DNA of 64,000 bases from Polaromonas sp. A23 (GCF_002001015.1 NZ_MUNO01000016.1:1-64000), one strand, 5' to 3'. Positions 27,942-36,578 are shown, counted from the first letter of the stretch. Notes: generated from the sequence alone by a model not told the origin. Translations and numbers: made by a program.

Positions 27942-28418
27942 TCAGGGTTTGCGTTTGGCCTCGTAGACTGCAATAGCCTTTTTCAGGTCGGTGTGCTCTT
28001 CGCAGGGCAGAAAGCACAGCTTGTCCAGTGCAGCCAGGTGCTGTTTTGCCTTGGGCAGGTCACCCACCATCAGGTAGGCCTCGCCCACATACTCATGCGC
28101 GCCGCGATGCTTGGGGTTGATCCGCAGCGCTTCGCCATAGTGCTTGAACACCAGCGCCATGTTCGGGTTCGCGCCCTTGCGGATGGAATAGGCGTAGAGG
28201 TTGTGGTAGTCGGCATTTTGCGGCGCGCCAAGCAGTGCCTTCTGCAGACCGGCCTGCGCGCCCGCCCAGTCCTTGCGCCCAAACGCAGCCTGCGTAGACG
28301 CAAGCACCGGATCGTCCGAAGGGCCGCCATACCCCGAGTCGCTGACATCGCCCGCAGCAAACGCTGCGGCAGATGCAGCTAGGCAGGTAACGACCAGCAG
28401 GTGAGAGAAGTGATTCAT
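27942..28418 (-). CDS. Small exported TPR protein
   Basis: A 158-residue protein with a signal peptide ending near AAAFA-AG (about residue 22). Two TPR-like helical pairs follow (LQKALLGAPQNADYHNLYAYSIRKG; HYGEALRINPKHRGAHEYVGEAYLMVG), then a C-x3-C pair (CFLPC) that may be oxidised in the periplasm. Such short TPR proteins are common in betaproteobacteria without known function. It lies just left of tRNA-Ser on the same strand. Confidence 0.8.
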   Translation of the reverse strand: MNHFSHLLVVTCLAASAAAFAAGDVSDSGYGGPSDDPVLASTQAAFGRKDWAGAQAGLQKALLGAPQNADYHNLYAYSIRKGANPNMALVFKHYGEALRINPKHRGAHEYVGEAYLMVGDLPKAKQHLAALDKLCFLPCEEHTDLKKAIAVYEAKRKP

Positions 28419-28571
28419 GGCCGGAACTCTTTTTTGAAAGGGGACAGCTCGGGATGGCGCACAAATCGTACTGCGTTCAGTGAGGCAGGTGAATCAGGGT
28501 TTCCAGCCTGAGAATTTGCGTTCAGGCATAAAAAAGCCACCGAGAGCATGGGCTGTCGGTGGCGAATGTAT

Positions 28572-28659
28572 TGGCGGAAGCGGTGAGATTCGAACTCACG
28601 AAAGGTTTCCCTTTGCCGGTTTTCAAGACCGGTGCAATCGACCACTCTGCCACGCTTCC
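28572..28659 (-). tRNA. tRNA-Ser (anticodon TGA)
   Basis: Minus strand: acceptor stem 28653-28659 with 28576-28582, anticodon stem CCGGT/ACCGG with loop CTTGAAA giving TGA, a long variable arm as expected for tRNA-Ser, and encoded CCA at 28572-28574. The accessory zone begins on its 5' side. Confidence 0.97.
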
Positions 28660-28800
28660 AAGGCCGATATCTTAACCGCTACGCGGATTGCTCGGCGTTG
28701 TGGCATTACTCCTGGGAAGTTGATGAACAAGAGGACTTCAAAAAAGATCCTCTCGCTCGGGCTTCCTCGTTCCCCCGAGCAGGGGCGGAGGGGGGCTGGT

Positions 28801-29003
28801 GGTGCCACAAGAAAAAACCGGACTGGCCCAGTGTCACTGTATTAAAGATTCTCTACAAATGCCCCTCACACCGGGACGGGGATTTGTGGGGGATCCAGCG
28901 ACCGCCGGGCCAAGCCGGCTTTTCAGACGGAGGCTAGGCGCTCGCAGCCGACGTGACACAAAGCGCAGCGACTGGCACCCAAGGATGCAGCCTGGCCGGG
29001 TTC
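28801..29003 (+). repeat. Type A ~203-bp direct repeat, left copy
   Basis: Aligns over its full length with 29572-29775 (roughly 80-85% by eye). Both begin GGTGCCACAA, share CCCCTCACACCG-GACGGGG and GTGGGGGATCCAGCGACC, and end CCTGGCCGGGTTC. Together they bracket the small membrane-protein gene at 29153. The sequence is GC-rich and contains no convincing gene. Confidence 0.85.
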
Positions 29004-29152
29004 AGCGCGCAGGCTGTAGCACTAACGCTTTCTCTCCCCTAAAAATTGCTGCGAGAAACCAACATCTCGCCCGTTTGAGAGGGGCATTTGCAGATTCAAC
29101 TGCTACGCTGAGACCAATCCTGCAACTACTCACCGACAACGTTAGAAGACCC

Positions 29153-29563
29153 ATGCACTACCTGCTATTTATCGGCGCCTTCCTCTTCTTTGCATTTATT
29201 GCACCCCTGAAGGTGACGCTCGCAACTTGCGCCATGCTGCTCATCGTCACAGCCGTCATTCGCTTTACTACGCGAGCGGTTGCAGGAGTTGAGTCCTCAT
29301 ACGGAGAAGCAGCAAAGGCAATGGGGCTGTCGTTTTTCTTTGTCGTGATCGCATTTTTTGTGTTGCTGAGCTTCTCCACAGGTACAGGCGTCACCCAGTT
29401 CACCGGCCTGGCCGGCTACCTGGTGTTCGTCGCATTCCTTCTGTCCTATGTTCTGGGATTCAAGTTAAGTCTTGGGTTGTCACTTGGAGTAAGCGCCATC
29501 GTCGCAGTAATATCAACCGTCGCTTCCACTGCGCTCTTTCTTGCCTTTAGAAGCTTGGCCTGA
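29153..29563 (+). CDS. Small polytopic membrane protein
   Basis: A 136-residue, very hydrophobic protein with about four transmembrane helices (LLFIGAFLFFAFIAPL; LATCAMLLIVTAVI; LSFFFVVIAFFVLLSF; GLAGYLVFVAFLLSYVLG; then LSLGVSAIVAVISTVAS). The ATG at 29153 is chosen because the upstream open frame is repeat sequence. No family was recognised. It stands alone between the two type A repeats, behind a CAACGTTAGAA sequence that resembles a weak integron core site. Confidence 0.65.
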   Translation: MHYLLFIGAFLFFAFIAPLKVTLATCAMLLIVTAVIRFTTRAVAGVESSYGEAAKAMGLSFFFVVIAFFVLLSFSTGTGVTQFTGLAGYLVFVAFLLSYVLGFKLSLGLSLGVSAIVAVISTVASTALFLAFRSLA

Positions 29564-29571
29564 ACTTCCCT

Positions 29572-29775
29572 GGTGCCACAAAAAAAGCGGGCTGGCCCGG
29601 TGTCGCTGTATGGAAGATCCCCCCACAAGTGCCCCTCACACCGAGACGGGGTCTTGTGGGGGATCCAGCGACCGGCGGGCCGGGCCGGTTTTTTCAAACG
29701 GTAGGCCGGGCGCCCGCAGCCGACGTGCCACAAAGCGCAGCGACTGGCACCCAAGGGCCCAGCCTGGCCGGGTTC
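29572..29775 (+). repeat. Type A direct repeat, right copy
   Basis: Starts nine bases after the stop of the membrane-protein gene and matches 28801-29003 end to end. Confidence 0.85.
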
Positions 29776-29819
29776 GTAGACACGGCGGTAATCAACTGAA
29801 TCTGTTGCCTCGCGATCTA

Positions 29820-30016
29820 CTCTATTTAGAGGATGCACATTGAGGAGCTTCGTCCTAGAGTCAGTTGCGGGTTTGTCGGATTTTTATATCTGTATAAATA
29901 TCTGGTCACGCCTCAATGAACTCAATGCAGACAAAACCTGCTCAGGAATTGATGTCCAGATTAAACCGCCGGCGCCAAGTTAAATCGCTGGTTCTTTGGT
30001 CTAAATTACATTAGGC
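29820..30016 (+). repeat. Type B ~197-bp direct repeat, left copy
   Basis: Matches 30678-30875: starts CTCTATTTAGAGGATG, shares GGTTTGTCGGATTTT and CTGTATAAATATC, then CTCAATGCAGACAA, and ends CTAAATTAC-TTAGGC. The end here is ATTAGGC, one base off an integron core (GTTRRRY). It ends 19 bases before the next gene and may carry its promoter. Confidence 0.85.
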
Positions 30017-30035
30017 GCGTAATTGGAAGCCCTTC

Positions 30036-30674
30036 ATGTCTTTGGCCGCTGACTTCGATTTACTGAAAACCTTCGGGCAGATTGCAGCGCCCGCGGGATT
30101 GGCCATCGTGGTGTTTTTATATCTCGGTCGAGACATAGTCGCGAAGAACATCTTCCCCACGCTCACACAGCAGCATGCCTATCACGTTGTCATCGCGCTC
30201 GCGTTTATGGCTGGGATAGTGGCCTTGGCCGGTATAACGGCTTGGGTGTACGTTTCTACACATGTAAAGGCGGAGTCGAATCCACCGACAGCGAGCGCGA
30301 AGCTTCCTTTATTGCCCGGAGATACGGGCTGGATATTCGCGGGCTACTCTAACATCGCAAGGGGGACATTTGTCGAAGGACCGTACGTGTCTGTTCAAGG
30401 AACCACAACCCGGGCGGTGCGACGCTTCGTCGAAATTGGCGACACAATTGGGCTCAAGGTTTCACGCGACGTTCACATCGTCGATTTTAAGAAGATTGGC
30501 GTATCAAGCAAGCTCGTATCACCTATTACCAAAGGGATCATCGACGAGTACGACAAAACAGGCATCACCCTCCCTGCTGGAACGGAGCTCGTTGTTCGCG
30601 ACGTCAGCGAAGGAAGATGGTCGGACAGTCCCAATGCAGCACTTTGGCTGAGAATCGTCTATGTACCGCGGTAA
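30036..30674 (+). CDS. Unknown membrane-anchored protein
   Basis: A 212-residue protein. Two transmembrane helices (about 20-33 and 48-75) precede a soluble domain (about 90-212) with beta-rich segments such as GDTGWIFAGYSNIARGTF and PAGTELVVRDVSEGRW, which look SH3-like, but no family was recognised. It is bracketed exactly by the type B repeats, ending 4 bases before the right copy, which suggests it moves as a cassette. Confidence 0.7.
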   Translation: MSLAADFDLLKTFGQIAAPAGLAIVVFLYLGRDIVAKNIFPTLTQQHAYHVVIALAFMAGIVALAGITAWVYVSTHVKAESNPPTASAKLPLLPGDTGWIFAGYSNIARGTFVEGPYVSVQGTTTRAVRRFVEIGDTIGLKVSRDVHIVDFKKIGVSSKLVSPITKGIIDEYDKTGITLPAGTELVVRDVSEGRWSDSPNAALWLRIVYVPR

Positions 30675-30677
30675 CCT

Positions 30678-30875
30678 CTCTATTTAGAGGATGTCGCCTC
30701 AGGCCTTGACCTCTAGAATCAACCGCGAGGTTTGTCGGATTTTATACCTGTATAAATATCGGGCTCTACCTCAATAAGCTCAATGCAGACAATGACCTAA
30801 TGACAATTTGATGCCCAGATTGAACCGTAGCCCCAAAGTTATATCGCAGATATTGCGATCTAAATTACGTTAGGC
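30678..30875 (+). repeat. Type B direct repeat, right copy; attC-like end
   Basis: Same unit as 29820-30016. It ends with GTTAGGC (30869-30875), a perfect integron R' core, and bases 30795-30808 (CCTAATGACAATTT) can pair imperfectly with the terminal AAATTACGTTAGG, with an inner 6-bp hairpin (ATCGCA/TGCGAT). The next gene starts 7 bases on. Confidence 0.75.
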
Positions 30876-30881
30876 AGCGCT

Positions 30882-31724
30882 ATGGCGGCTGCGCCCAATC
30901 AAGGCGACTACACGCGGAGCCTCTACGATTCCGAGCTGGCGAGCATGGAGCGTCTGCTCCAGGCCTCGATGGGCGTATCGCAGGCTGTCGGGGGCATTCA
31001 GACCGCCAACCGCTTCATTCGCGCTACCCAGCTCTTTACGCGTCTCACAGTTGGCAGCTACACCTTTGTTCGGTTGCTGCCTTCAAACACGCTAACTCAT
31101 GATCGAGTCGAGTTTTGGGATTGGCCTTCCATAGCGTGCGTCGCCCGAAACATCGTTGAGACGTACCACACGTTCTACTATCTGATAGACCCGTCACTGT
31201 CGGTGGGCGAGGTGGAAATGCGTATGGACTTGATGCACCTACATCTGAACAGCGAGAAGTACAGACTGTACAGAGAGTTGAAACCTGATGCAGAAATTCT
31301 GAGGGAATTTGAAATTGGCTTGCCTAAGGACAAAGAGAGGTTGAAGAAGAATGCGATCTTCCACAAGCTGAGCGAAGGGCGACAGTCGGAGTTGCTGAAA
31401 GGGCGTGCGGCGATGCATCTGACGCACGCTGAGATTGGTGAATCCCTTCCATTTATTGACAGGTACTTCCGTCCGATATACAGGCTCTTCTCAATCCATG
31501 TCCATTCGACGCCGATGTCCTTCCAGGCACAGTCCAACGAACGAGGTAGAGGCGACGAAAATGAAGCAGAGCGTTTCTACGTCACCCTAGCGATCCAGAT
31601 CATCCTGAAGTACTTGTCAGCGGCTGTCATGGACATGGCAAGAATCTTCCCGGATGTGGTCGCGCGTGCGTGCCCCGACGCATTAGCAGTGGCTCGCGAA
31701 GTACATGACGCGACTGTCGCATGA
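30882..31724 (+). CDS. Unknown cytosolic helical protein
   Basis: A 280-residue, mostly helical protein without signal or membrane segments. RNIVETYHTFYYL and HVHSTPMSF recall HEPN-like DUF5677 proteins, but the match is weak. It starts 7 bases after the attC-like GTTAGGC of the second type B repeat and ends just before another GTTAGCG, so it fits as a third member of the cassette-like series. Function unknown. Confidence 0.65.
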   Translation: MAAAPNQGDYTRSLYDSELASMERLLQASMGVSQAVGGIQTANRFIRATQLFTRLTVGSYTFVRLLPSNTLTHDRVEFWDWPSIACVARNIVETYHTFYYLIDPSLSVGEVEMRMDLMHLHLNSEKYRLYRELKPDAEILREFEIGLPKDKERLKKNAIFHKLSEGRQSELLKGRAAMHLTHAEIGESLPFIDRYFRPIYRLFSIHVHSTPMSFQAQSNERGRGDENEAERFYVTLAIQIILKYLSAAVMDMARIFPDVVARACPDALAVAREVHDATVA

Positions 31725-31910
31725 AGGCCGTTAGCGCAGTAGCGTCGAGCGTGGCGCCGCCTAAAATGGCAGTTGATCCAGACGTCCCGCGGCACACTTT
31801 CTCGTGCATATGGTCCGCCGGTCACTTCTACGTTAAATCGTGCAATGCGCAAGGGATCTGCTTTGACGGAGGTGGCGCTCATCGCAGCGTTATCGCAAAC
31901 TCGAATGCCC

Positions 31911-32336
31911 AGGCTTAAGAATGCGATAAATCGACCGCTTCACGCTCGACGGGTGAACATTAAAAATCGCCGCCAGAGAATCCATCGTGTACTGATTGGA
32001 CTTCCACAGTCGAACAATTTCTTGTTCGTCGTTCGGTGAAATTGATCTCGGCCTGCCACAATGAATACCACGCATCATCGCTGCGGTCTGTTCGGCAATA
32101 GACCACTCCCGAATAATGCCGCGCTCGAACTCTGCAAATGCTTCCAGCATGTGCGTCATCATGCGCTCGGCCGAGGTGCTGGTATCCACTGGCACGGTGA
32201 GACTTTGAAAGATGCACCGGCCTTCTGAATTGTGTCCAGGATCGATAGCAGATACATCAGGGAGCGTGTCAGGCGGTCAATCTTGTAGACCTTGAGCGTG
32301 TCGGAAACCAATACGTGAGGCGGTACCCTGTCATTT
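31911..32336 (-). pseudogene. Truncated, frameshifted serine recombinase (invertase/resolvase)
   Basis: Minus strand reads KVYKIDRLTRSL-YLLSILDTIQKAGASFK in one frame, then after a frameshift near 32200 continues PVDTSTSAERMMTHMLEAFAEFERGIIREW and an HTH (DSLAAIFNVHPSSVKRSIYRIL). These are the E-helix and DNA-binding parts of a Pin/Hin-type recombinase. The N-terminal catalytic Ser region is missing, so it is dead. It marks past mobility at the right edge of the cassette-like array. Confidence 0.85.
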
Positions 32337-32586
32337 TTGACAGGGCCGAATGTCCTCTCTCTAATTTCAAGTAGCGGCAGCCGGTTCTATTACAGCTATT
32401 ACAGGCGGCAACATCGACTGCGCGTCGTGGTGCTAAGGTCAAAACATGGTCCAGGCGGGAAGCGCATCAACTGATGCGCCGAAGGTGTCGGGACCTGTCT
32501 GCGATACCTCCCCGCCTTTGGGGAGGCTCTCTGGCGTAAGCCACGCGAGCAACCCCCACAACCCAGCAATCAGGAGAAATTAATCA
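32337..32586 (+). other. Leader region of the GH5 gene
   Basis: No gene seen. Two hairpins are visible: GCGCATCA/TGATGCGC around 32469 and CTCCCC/GGGGAG around 32511. A good AGGAGA box lies before the ATG at 32587. The hairpins could be a structured leader, but I could match no riboswitch class. Confidence 0.5.
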
Positions 32587-35019
32587 ATGCAACGACGTGA
32601 ATTTGCACAGGCAGCAGTTGCCGCTGCCACTCTGGGCAACCTCCGCTTGGGCGCTGTCGTGGCGCTAGGTGTGCAGGCGGCTCCGTCGGCCCTGGCTGCT
32701 GTTGGCACCACGCCTGCAGGCACCAATCTTTCTGGCATGGAGTGGGCCAAGCCGGGGTTGCGTATTGGTACCAGCACGGCTCCCAATTTGCATTTCACGG
32801 TACCGCGCGCTGCGGACGTTGTCTATCTGGCCGCTTGCGGCTTCAACAAAAACCGCTTGCCTGTGCAGTGGGAACTGTTGCAACCCATGCTGCACGACAC
32901 AGTGGCCAATGCCGCGGCCAAGGCTGCCATTGGCAGCCCTGGTGCTTTTCATGCGGGCTATGAGTCTTACATCACGGGGGTGCTGGACGCTCACGCGGCT
33001 GCGGGCACGAAGTGCATCATCGACAACCACAACTACTGCCGGTACCAGGACTTCAGGTTTCAGGCAGACGGTTCGGTGATCGGGCTGAAGGCTTCCGCTG
33101 ATCCTCTTCTTCGCGCGTACACCACTGATACGGTGCAGGTGCAAGTACGTATTTTTGCCCTGGCCGCCGGCGCAACTTTAAAGCAGTCGCACTTTGCTGA
33201 TTTCTGGACGCGCGCTGCGACGAAATGGAAGAACCACCCGGGTTTTGGCGGCTATGGCCTGATGAACGAACCGCATGACATGCCCAAGCCTGGCGGGATC
33301 ATTGCTTCGAATGAAGAGGTGGTGAAGGGCGGGGAAGACCTGACCATCTGGCCGGCGTTTGCACAGGCGGCGATCAATGCAATCCGTGCGGTTGACACCG
33401 TCAACCCGATTTACGTTTCCGGGAATCAATACGGCTCGGCCATGGTGATAGGTACCAAGAACCCCGGCTTCCCTTTGACAGGGGCCAACCTCATCTATGA
33501 CGTTCACATGTATCTGGACGCTTTCAGCAACGGCGCGGTCTTTGATTACGACACGGAGGTGGCCAAAAACTACAGCGCCGGGTTTGGCGCGGGGCCGATC
33601 AAACCGTCAACAGGCATGGACCGCATCAAGATAGCCACGGACTGGGCCAGTGCCAAGGGCGTCAAGCTGGCCTTGACAGAAGTTGGCATGCCCATCGATG
33701 ACGTGCGGTGGCAGACGATGTTTGCGCAAGCTGCCAACTATGCCCATCAGGCAGGCTGCGAAATCTACACGTGGATGGGCGGCAACCACTGGCCCATTCA
33801 CAACTACGCCATCAACCATGTGCCGGGCTGGCACCAGAATCGCACGCTGGAGCCCTCGGTCGCCGGGCCGCTAAAGGCGGCTGTGGGAATTGTGCAGGCA
33901 AGCCTGTTCGACGATGGGCCGGGTTATGCACTTGCCGGCACACCCTTGACCATCACCGTTTATGTCCGCGGCAATCTGGCCGCGCCGGTTGCGCTCACGG
34001 TGGCGTCCAATAACGGCGGGACGCTGAGCAAGTCGGCGCTGCTCATTCCAGCGGGGCCGAACGGGCAGGACACGTTTACCTATACGCCGGCGTCCAACCG
34101 GGTGGCCACGTTGACCTACACCAGCGGTGGTCAGCTTTCGGGGCAGGTTCCGCCGCCGCGCAAGATATTTTCACTAAGCGACCCGGTGGCCTACGCGGCC
34201 ACCAGCCTGCCGGACGCCGCGCGGGCCATCATGGCGAAATACAGCGCTTGCAAATGGGAGCTCTCCGATGGCTACACCGACTACCTGCAGGGTGCTCCCG
34301 CCGTAGCAGGCCAGCCGGTCCGCGCCATTTCGGACTCGGGATACGGCTCCAGCCCGGGGAATGCCATGGAAATGATCAACTGGGTCAACAAGGCGAATGG
34401 CGGCATGGGCACGATGTCTGTGCCCGTCATGCGAGTCACCAACGGCAAGAAGAACTCTGACCACACGGTGCAGGACACCTGGGGTTTCTGGTGCAAAAAG
34501 TCGGTGAGCAAGGCGGGTGTTCAACCCAATCCGCGCAACAAGGTGCCCTACAACATCACGGATCCCCACTTTGCGTTGGTGGCAGCCAGCGTGCCCGGTC
34601 TGTACAACGCCGGGGTGCTGTTTCAGGCGTCGCAGACCGAGCAGTCTTACACGTCGGAATTGAACTTCACCAACGGTTTCCCCGGGGTCAAGTGGGTGGA
34701 CGCGGGCGGCCAGAAAGTGGAATTGGTCAGCCCCACCAAGCTGGTGGCCAACACACCGGCGGTACTGGCCTTCACTTCCGCACCGGGCGCACAGAAGCTG
34801 CGCATCAATTCCGCCGTGGTTGCCAGCGCAGCTGCAACCTTTGCTCCCAGTGTGTACAACCAGTTGCTGATTGGCTGGGGTTACCTCGGCTACTACCCGC
34901 GCGGTGGATTCAAGGGGCACATCTACGCCGCTATTACCGGCAAAGGAGCCCCTTCTGCGGCTGAGCTTGCCGTGCTGGAGAAGTACCTGGGTTCTACGGC
35001 GGGCATCACCTTGCCTTAG
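32587..35019 (+). CDS. Secreted GH5-type glycoside hydrolase (cellulase-like)
   Basis: An 810-residue protein. The N-terminus MQRREFAQAAV plus a hydrophobic Ala-rich stretch looks like a twin-arginine signal. Residues about 45-420 form a GH5 TIM barrel: DNHNYCRY (about 146), acid/base Glu228 in GLMNEPHD and nucleophile Glu365 in LALTEVGMP. A linker domain (about 430-520) is Ig-like, and the C-terminal ~270 residues resemble a concanavalin/LamG-like binding domain. Likely cleaves beta-glucans, but substrate is not decidable. It stands alone between the recombinase remnant and a MITE, so probably acquired. Confidence 0.85.
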   Translation: MQRREFAQAAVAAATLGNLRLGAVVALGVQAAPSALAAVGTTPAGTNLSGMEWAKPGLRIGTSTAPNLHFTVPRAADVVYLAACGFNKNRLPVQWELLQPMLHDTVANAAAKAAIGSPGAFHAGYESYITGVLDAHAAAGTKCIIDNHNYCRYQDFRFQADGSVIGLKASADPLLRAYTTDTVQVQVRIFALAAGATLKQSHFADFWTRAATKWKNHPGFGGYGLMNEPHDMPKPGGIIASNEEVVKGGEDLTIWPAFAQAAINAIRAVDTVNPIYVSGNQYGSAMVIGTKNPGFPLTGANLIYDVHMYLDAFSNGAVFDYDTEVAKNYSAGFGAGPIKPSTGMDRIKIATDWASAKGVKLALTEVGMPIDDVRWQTMFAQAANYAHQAGCEIYTWMGGNHWPIHNYAINHVPGWHQNRTLEPSVAGPLKAAVGIVQASLFDDGPGYALAGTPLTITVYVRGNLAAPVALTVASNNGGTLSKSALLIPAGPNGQDTFTYTPASNRVATLTYTSGGQLSGQVPPPRKIFSLSDPVAYAATSLPDAARAIMAKYSACKWELSDGYTDYLQGAPAVAGQPVRAISDSGYGSSPGNAMEMINWVNKANGGMGTMSVPVMRVTNGKKNSDHTVQDTWGFWCKKSVSKAGVQPNPRNKVPYNITDPHFALVAASVPGLYNAGVLFQASQTEQSYTSELNFTNGFPGVKWVDAGGQKVELVSPTKLVANTPAVLAFTSAPGAQKLRINSAVVASAAATFAPSVYNQLLIGWGYLGYYPRGGFKGHIYAAITGKGAPSAAELAVLEKYLGSTAGITLP

Positions 35020-35180
35020 GGAAGCGCTGAACAAGTCCCCTGCGGCGCACGATCAGCCGGGCTCGGGCGGTCTGCTGCGTTGAATTTCTTGCCAATAGCC
35101 AGCTATTGCCTGCAAAATCCGCCTTGCATCCCATCCCGATCCGGCTGCCGCGCATCCGCAAGGACTTATTCAGCGCTTCC
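35020..35180 (+). mobile_element. 161-bp MITE of the IS5 group
   Basis: Terminal inverted repeats of about 25 bp (GGAAGCGCTGAACAAGTCC left; GGAAGCGCTGAATAAGTCC right, reverse complement) flank a non-coding interior with its own palindrome around AATAGCCAGCTATT. The element is bounded by TTAG on both sides (35016-35019 and 35181-35184), the YTAR 4-bp target duplication of IS5-group elements; the left TTAG includes the GH5 stop codon. Confidence 0.88.
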
Positions 35181-35226
35181 TTAGCGGCGCAAGCTGCCAA
35201 GAGCGGCCTTGCCTTTGGCCCAGGCC

Positions 35227-35883
35227 TCAATCTGCGACCAGCATCCCCTTGGTTTCAATAAACGCAATGACTTCAGCCAGGCCGGCCTGGGTTTTGAGGT
35301 TGGTCATGACAAAGGGCTTGAGGCCCTTGGACGTGGTGCGCATGCGGATGGTGTCGGCTTCCATCACGCCCAGATCGGCGCCTACATAGGGCGCCAGGTC
35401 GGTTTTGTTGATGACGAACAAGTCGCTTTTGGTGATGCCGGGGCCACCTTTGCGCGGAATCTTTTCGCCAGCAGCCACGTCAATCACGTAAATGGTCAGG
35501 TCGCTGAGTTCGGGGCTGAAGGTGGCCGCCAGATTGTCTCCACCCGATTCGATGAACACCACGTCGGCATCGGGAAAGTCCACCAGCATGCGATCGATGG
35601 CTTCGAGGTTGATAGAAGCGTCTTCGCGGATGGCCGTGTGCGGGCAACCGCCGGTTTCCACACCCATGATGCGTTCAGCTGCCAGCGCACCGCTGACGGT
35701 CAAGAGGCGCTGGTCTTCCTTGGTGTAAATGTCATTGGTGATGGCGACCAGGTCGTACTTGGTCTTCATCGCTTTGCAGAGCATTTCGAGCAAAGTGGTT
35801 TTGCCGGAACCGACGGGGCCACCGATTCCGACGCGCAAGGGTGGAAGTTTTTTGGTGCGATTGGCGATGTGATGCATGCTCAT
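35227..35883 (-). CDS. ureG: Urease accessory GTPase UreG
   Basis: SIMIBI GTPase that powers nickel delivery to urease. The 218-residue protein has P-loop [13 protein letters not shown] near residue 18, the metal-binding CPH motif in [28 protein letters not shown] and the guanine-specificity [12 protein letters not shown]. It is the last urease gene on this strand, overlapping the ureF stop by 4 bp; the MITE lies beyond its stop. Confidence 0.97.
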   Translation of the reverse strand: MSMHHIANRTKKLPPLRVGIGGPVGSGKTTLLEMLCKAMKTKYDLVAITNDIYTKEDQRLLTVSGALAAERIMGVETGGCPHTAIREDASINLEAIDRMLVDFPDADVVFIESGGDNLAATFSPELSDLTIYVIDVAAGEKIPRKGGPGITKSDLFVINKTDLAPYVGADLGVMEADTIRMRTTSKGLKPFVMTNLKTQAGLAEVIAFIETKGMLVAD

Positions 35884-36575
35884 GAGCGGAACAGTCTGGA
35901 GTATTGGGTTTCGTGTTGGGAAGAAAGAATGGCCAGCATGGGCGAAAACGCCTGGCGTTCATGGTCTTGAAGCGCCATCGCTTCTTCAACAGCAGCCGGA
36001 ATGTTTGCTGCCAGCCGCGCCAGTATGCGCTGGCCGGCGCTTTGGCCCAGCGGAACCGATTTGAGTGCGGCCTGCATCATGTTTTCAGCCCAACCAAAGG
36101 CATAGGCGGCCAGACAGTCCGATACGCCTGCCGCCAATGGTGAAGCTGCCAGCGCGAATGCAATCGGGTAGGTCGGCGGCAGTTGCGCGCATGCATCCAT
36201 GTGGGCTGCACTGACGCTGTGGTGGTTGCGCAGCCACTCAAGCAGGGAGCGGCCCATCTGTTCGGCCTGCGCGCGCAGTTCGCTGGTCTCCCGGGTCTGC
36301 AGCACCCAGTCATTCAGCGCCTTGACCTTCTCGAGGTTCCCATTGCGCCAGGCCGGAATGGCCTGCGCGATCACCGCCAGATCACCACGCGCCAGACTCA
36401 GCTGGAGTTGATCGAAAAGCCAGTCAGACGCTATGTTTTCAGTAGCTACTCCCGCCCGGTCTACGCCGGCTTCAAGGCCTTCTGAGTAAGAAAAGCCGCC
36501 CACAGGCAAGGCTGGAGAGGCGAGCCAGATGAGTTGCAGCAGGCTGCCGACCGGCAGGGGCGTCGCGTTGGACAT
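35880..36575 (-). CDS. ureF: Urease accessory protein UreF
   Basis: Part of the UreF-UreD(H)-UreG activation complex. The 231-residue helical protein has the typical [21 protein letters not shown] start and the C-terminal [19 protein letters not shown] segment. Overlaps ureG by 4 bp and starts 3 bp after ureE. Oddity: the codons just after GLEAG (36430-36462) match the dispersed repeat of this genome, although the protein length there looks normal. Confidence 0.95.
   Translation of the reverse strand: MSNATPLPVGSLLQLIWLASPALPVGGFSYSEGLEAGVDRAGVATENIASDWLFDQLQLSLARGDLAVIAQAIPAWRNGNLEKVKALNDWVLQTRETSELRAQAEQMGRSLLEWLRNHHSVSAAHMDACAQLPPTYPIAFALAASPLAAGVSDCLAAYAFGWAENMMQAALKSVPLGQSAGQRILARLAANIPAAVEEAMALQDHERQAFSPMLAILSSQHETQYSRLFRS
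36430..36462 (+). repeat. Possible dispersed repeat trace inside ureF
   Basis: GCTAT-n6-AGTAGCTACT-CCCGCCCG matches the minus-strand text of the copy at 58196 at about 24 of 31 positions by eye. The tail half is not recognisable. It could be a repeat remnant absorbed into the gene, or chance. Confidence 0.4.
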
Positions 36576-36578
36576 CGC

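Noticed and set aside
28660-28800. tRNA-Ser as an attachment site for the accessory zone
   Set aside because: No duplicated tRNA-Ser end was found between 28.6 and 35 kb, unlike at tRNA-Met.
29895-29915. LexA-like box (CTGTATAAATATCTGG) in the type B repeat
   Set aside because: The right half ends TGG/GGG instead of CAG, so it is not a convincing SOS site; more likely part of a promoter.
31721-31918. A 65-codon frame after the gene at 30882
   Set aside because: It overlaps the attC-like region and recombinase remnant, has no recognisable domain and odd composition; likely chance.
32440-32586. Possible c-di-GMP or other riboswitch ahead of the GH5 gene
   Set aside because: Two hairpins exist but none of the conserved bases of known classes could be matched.
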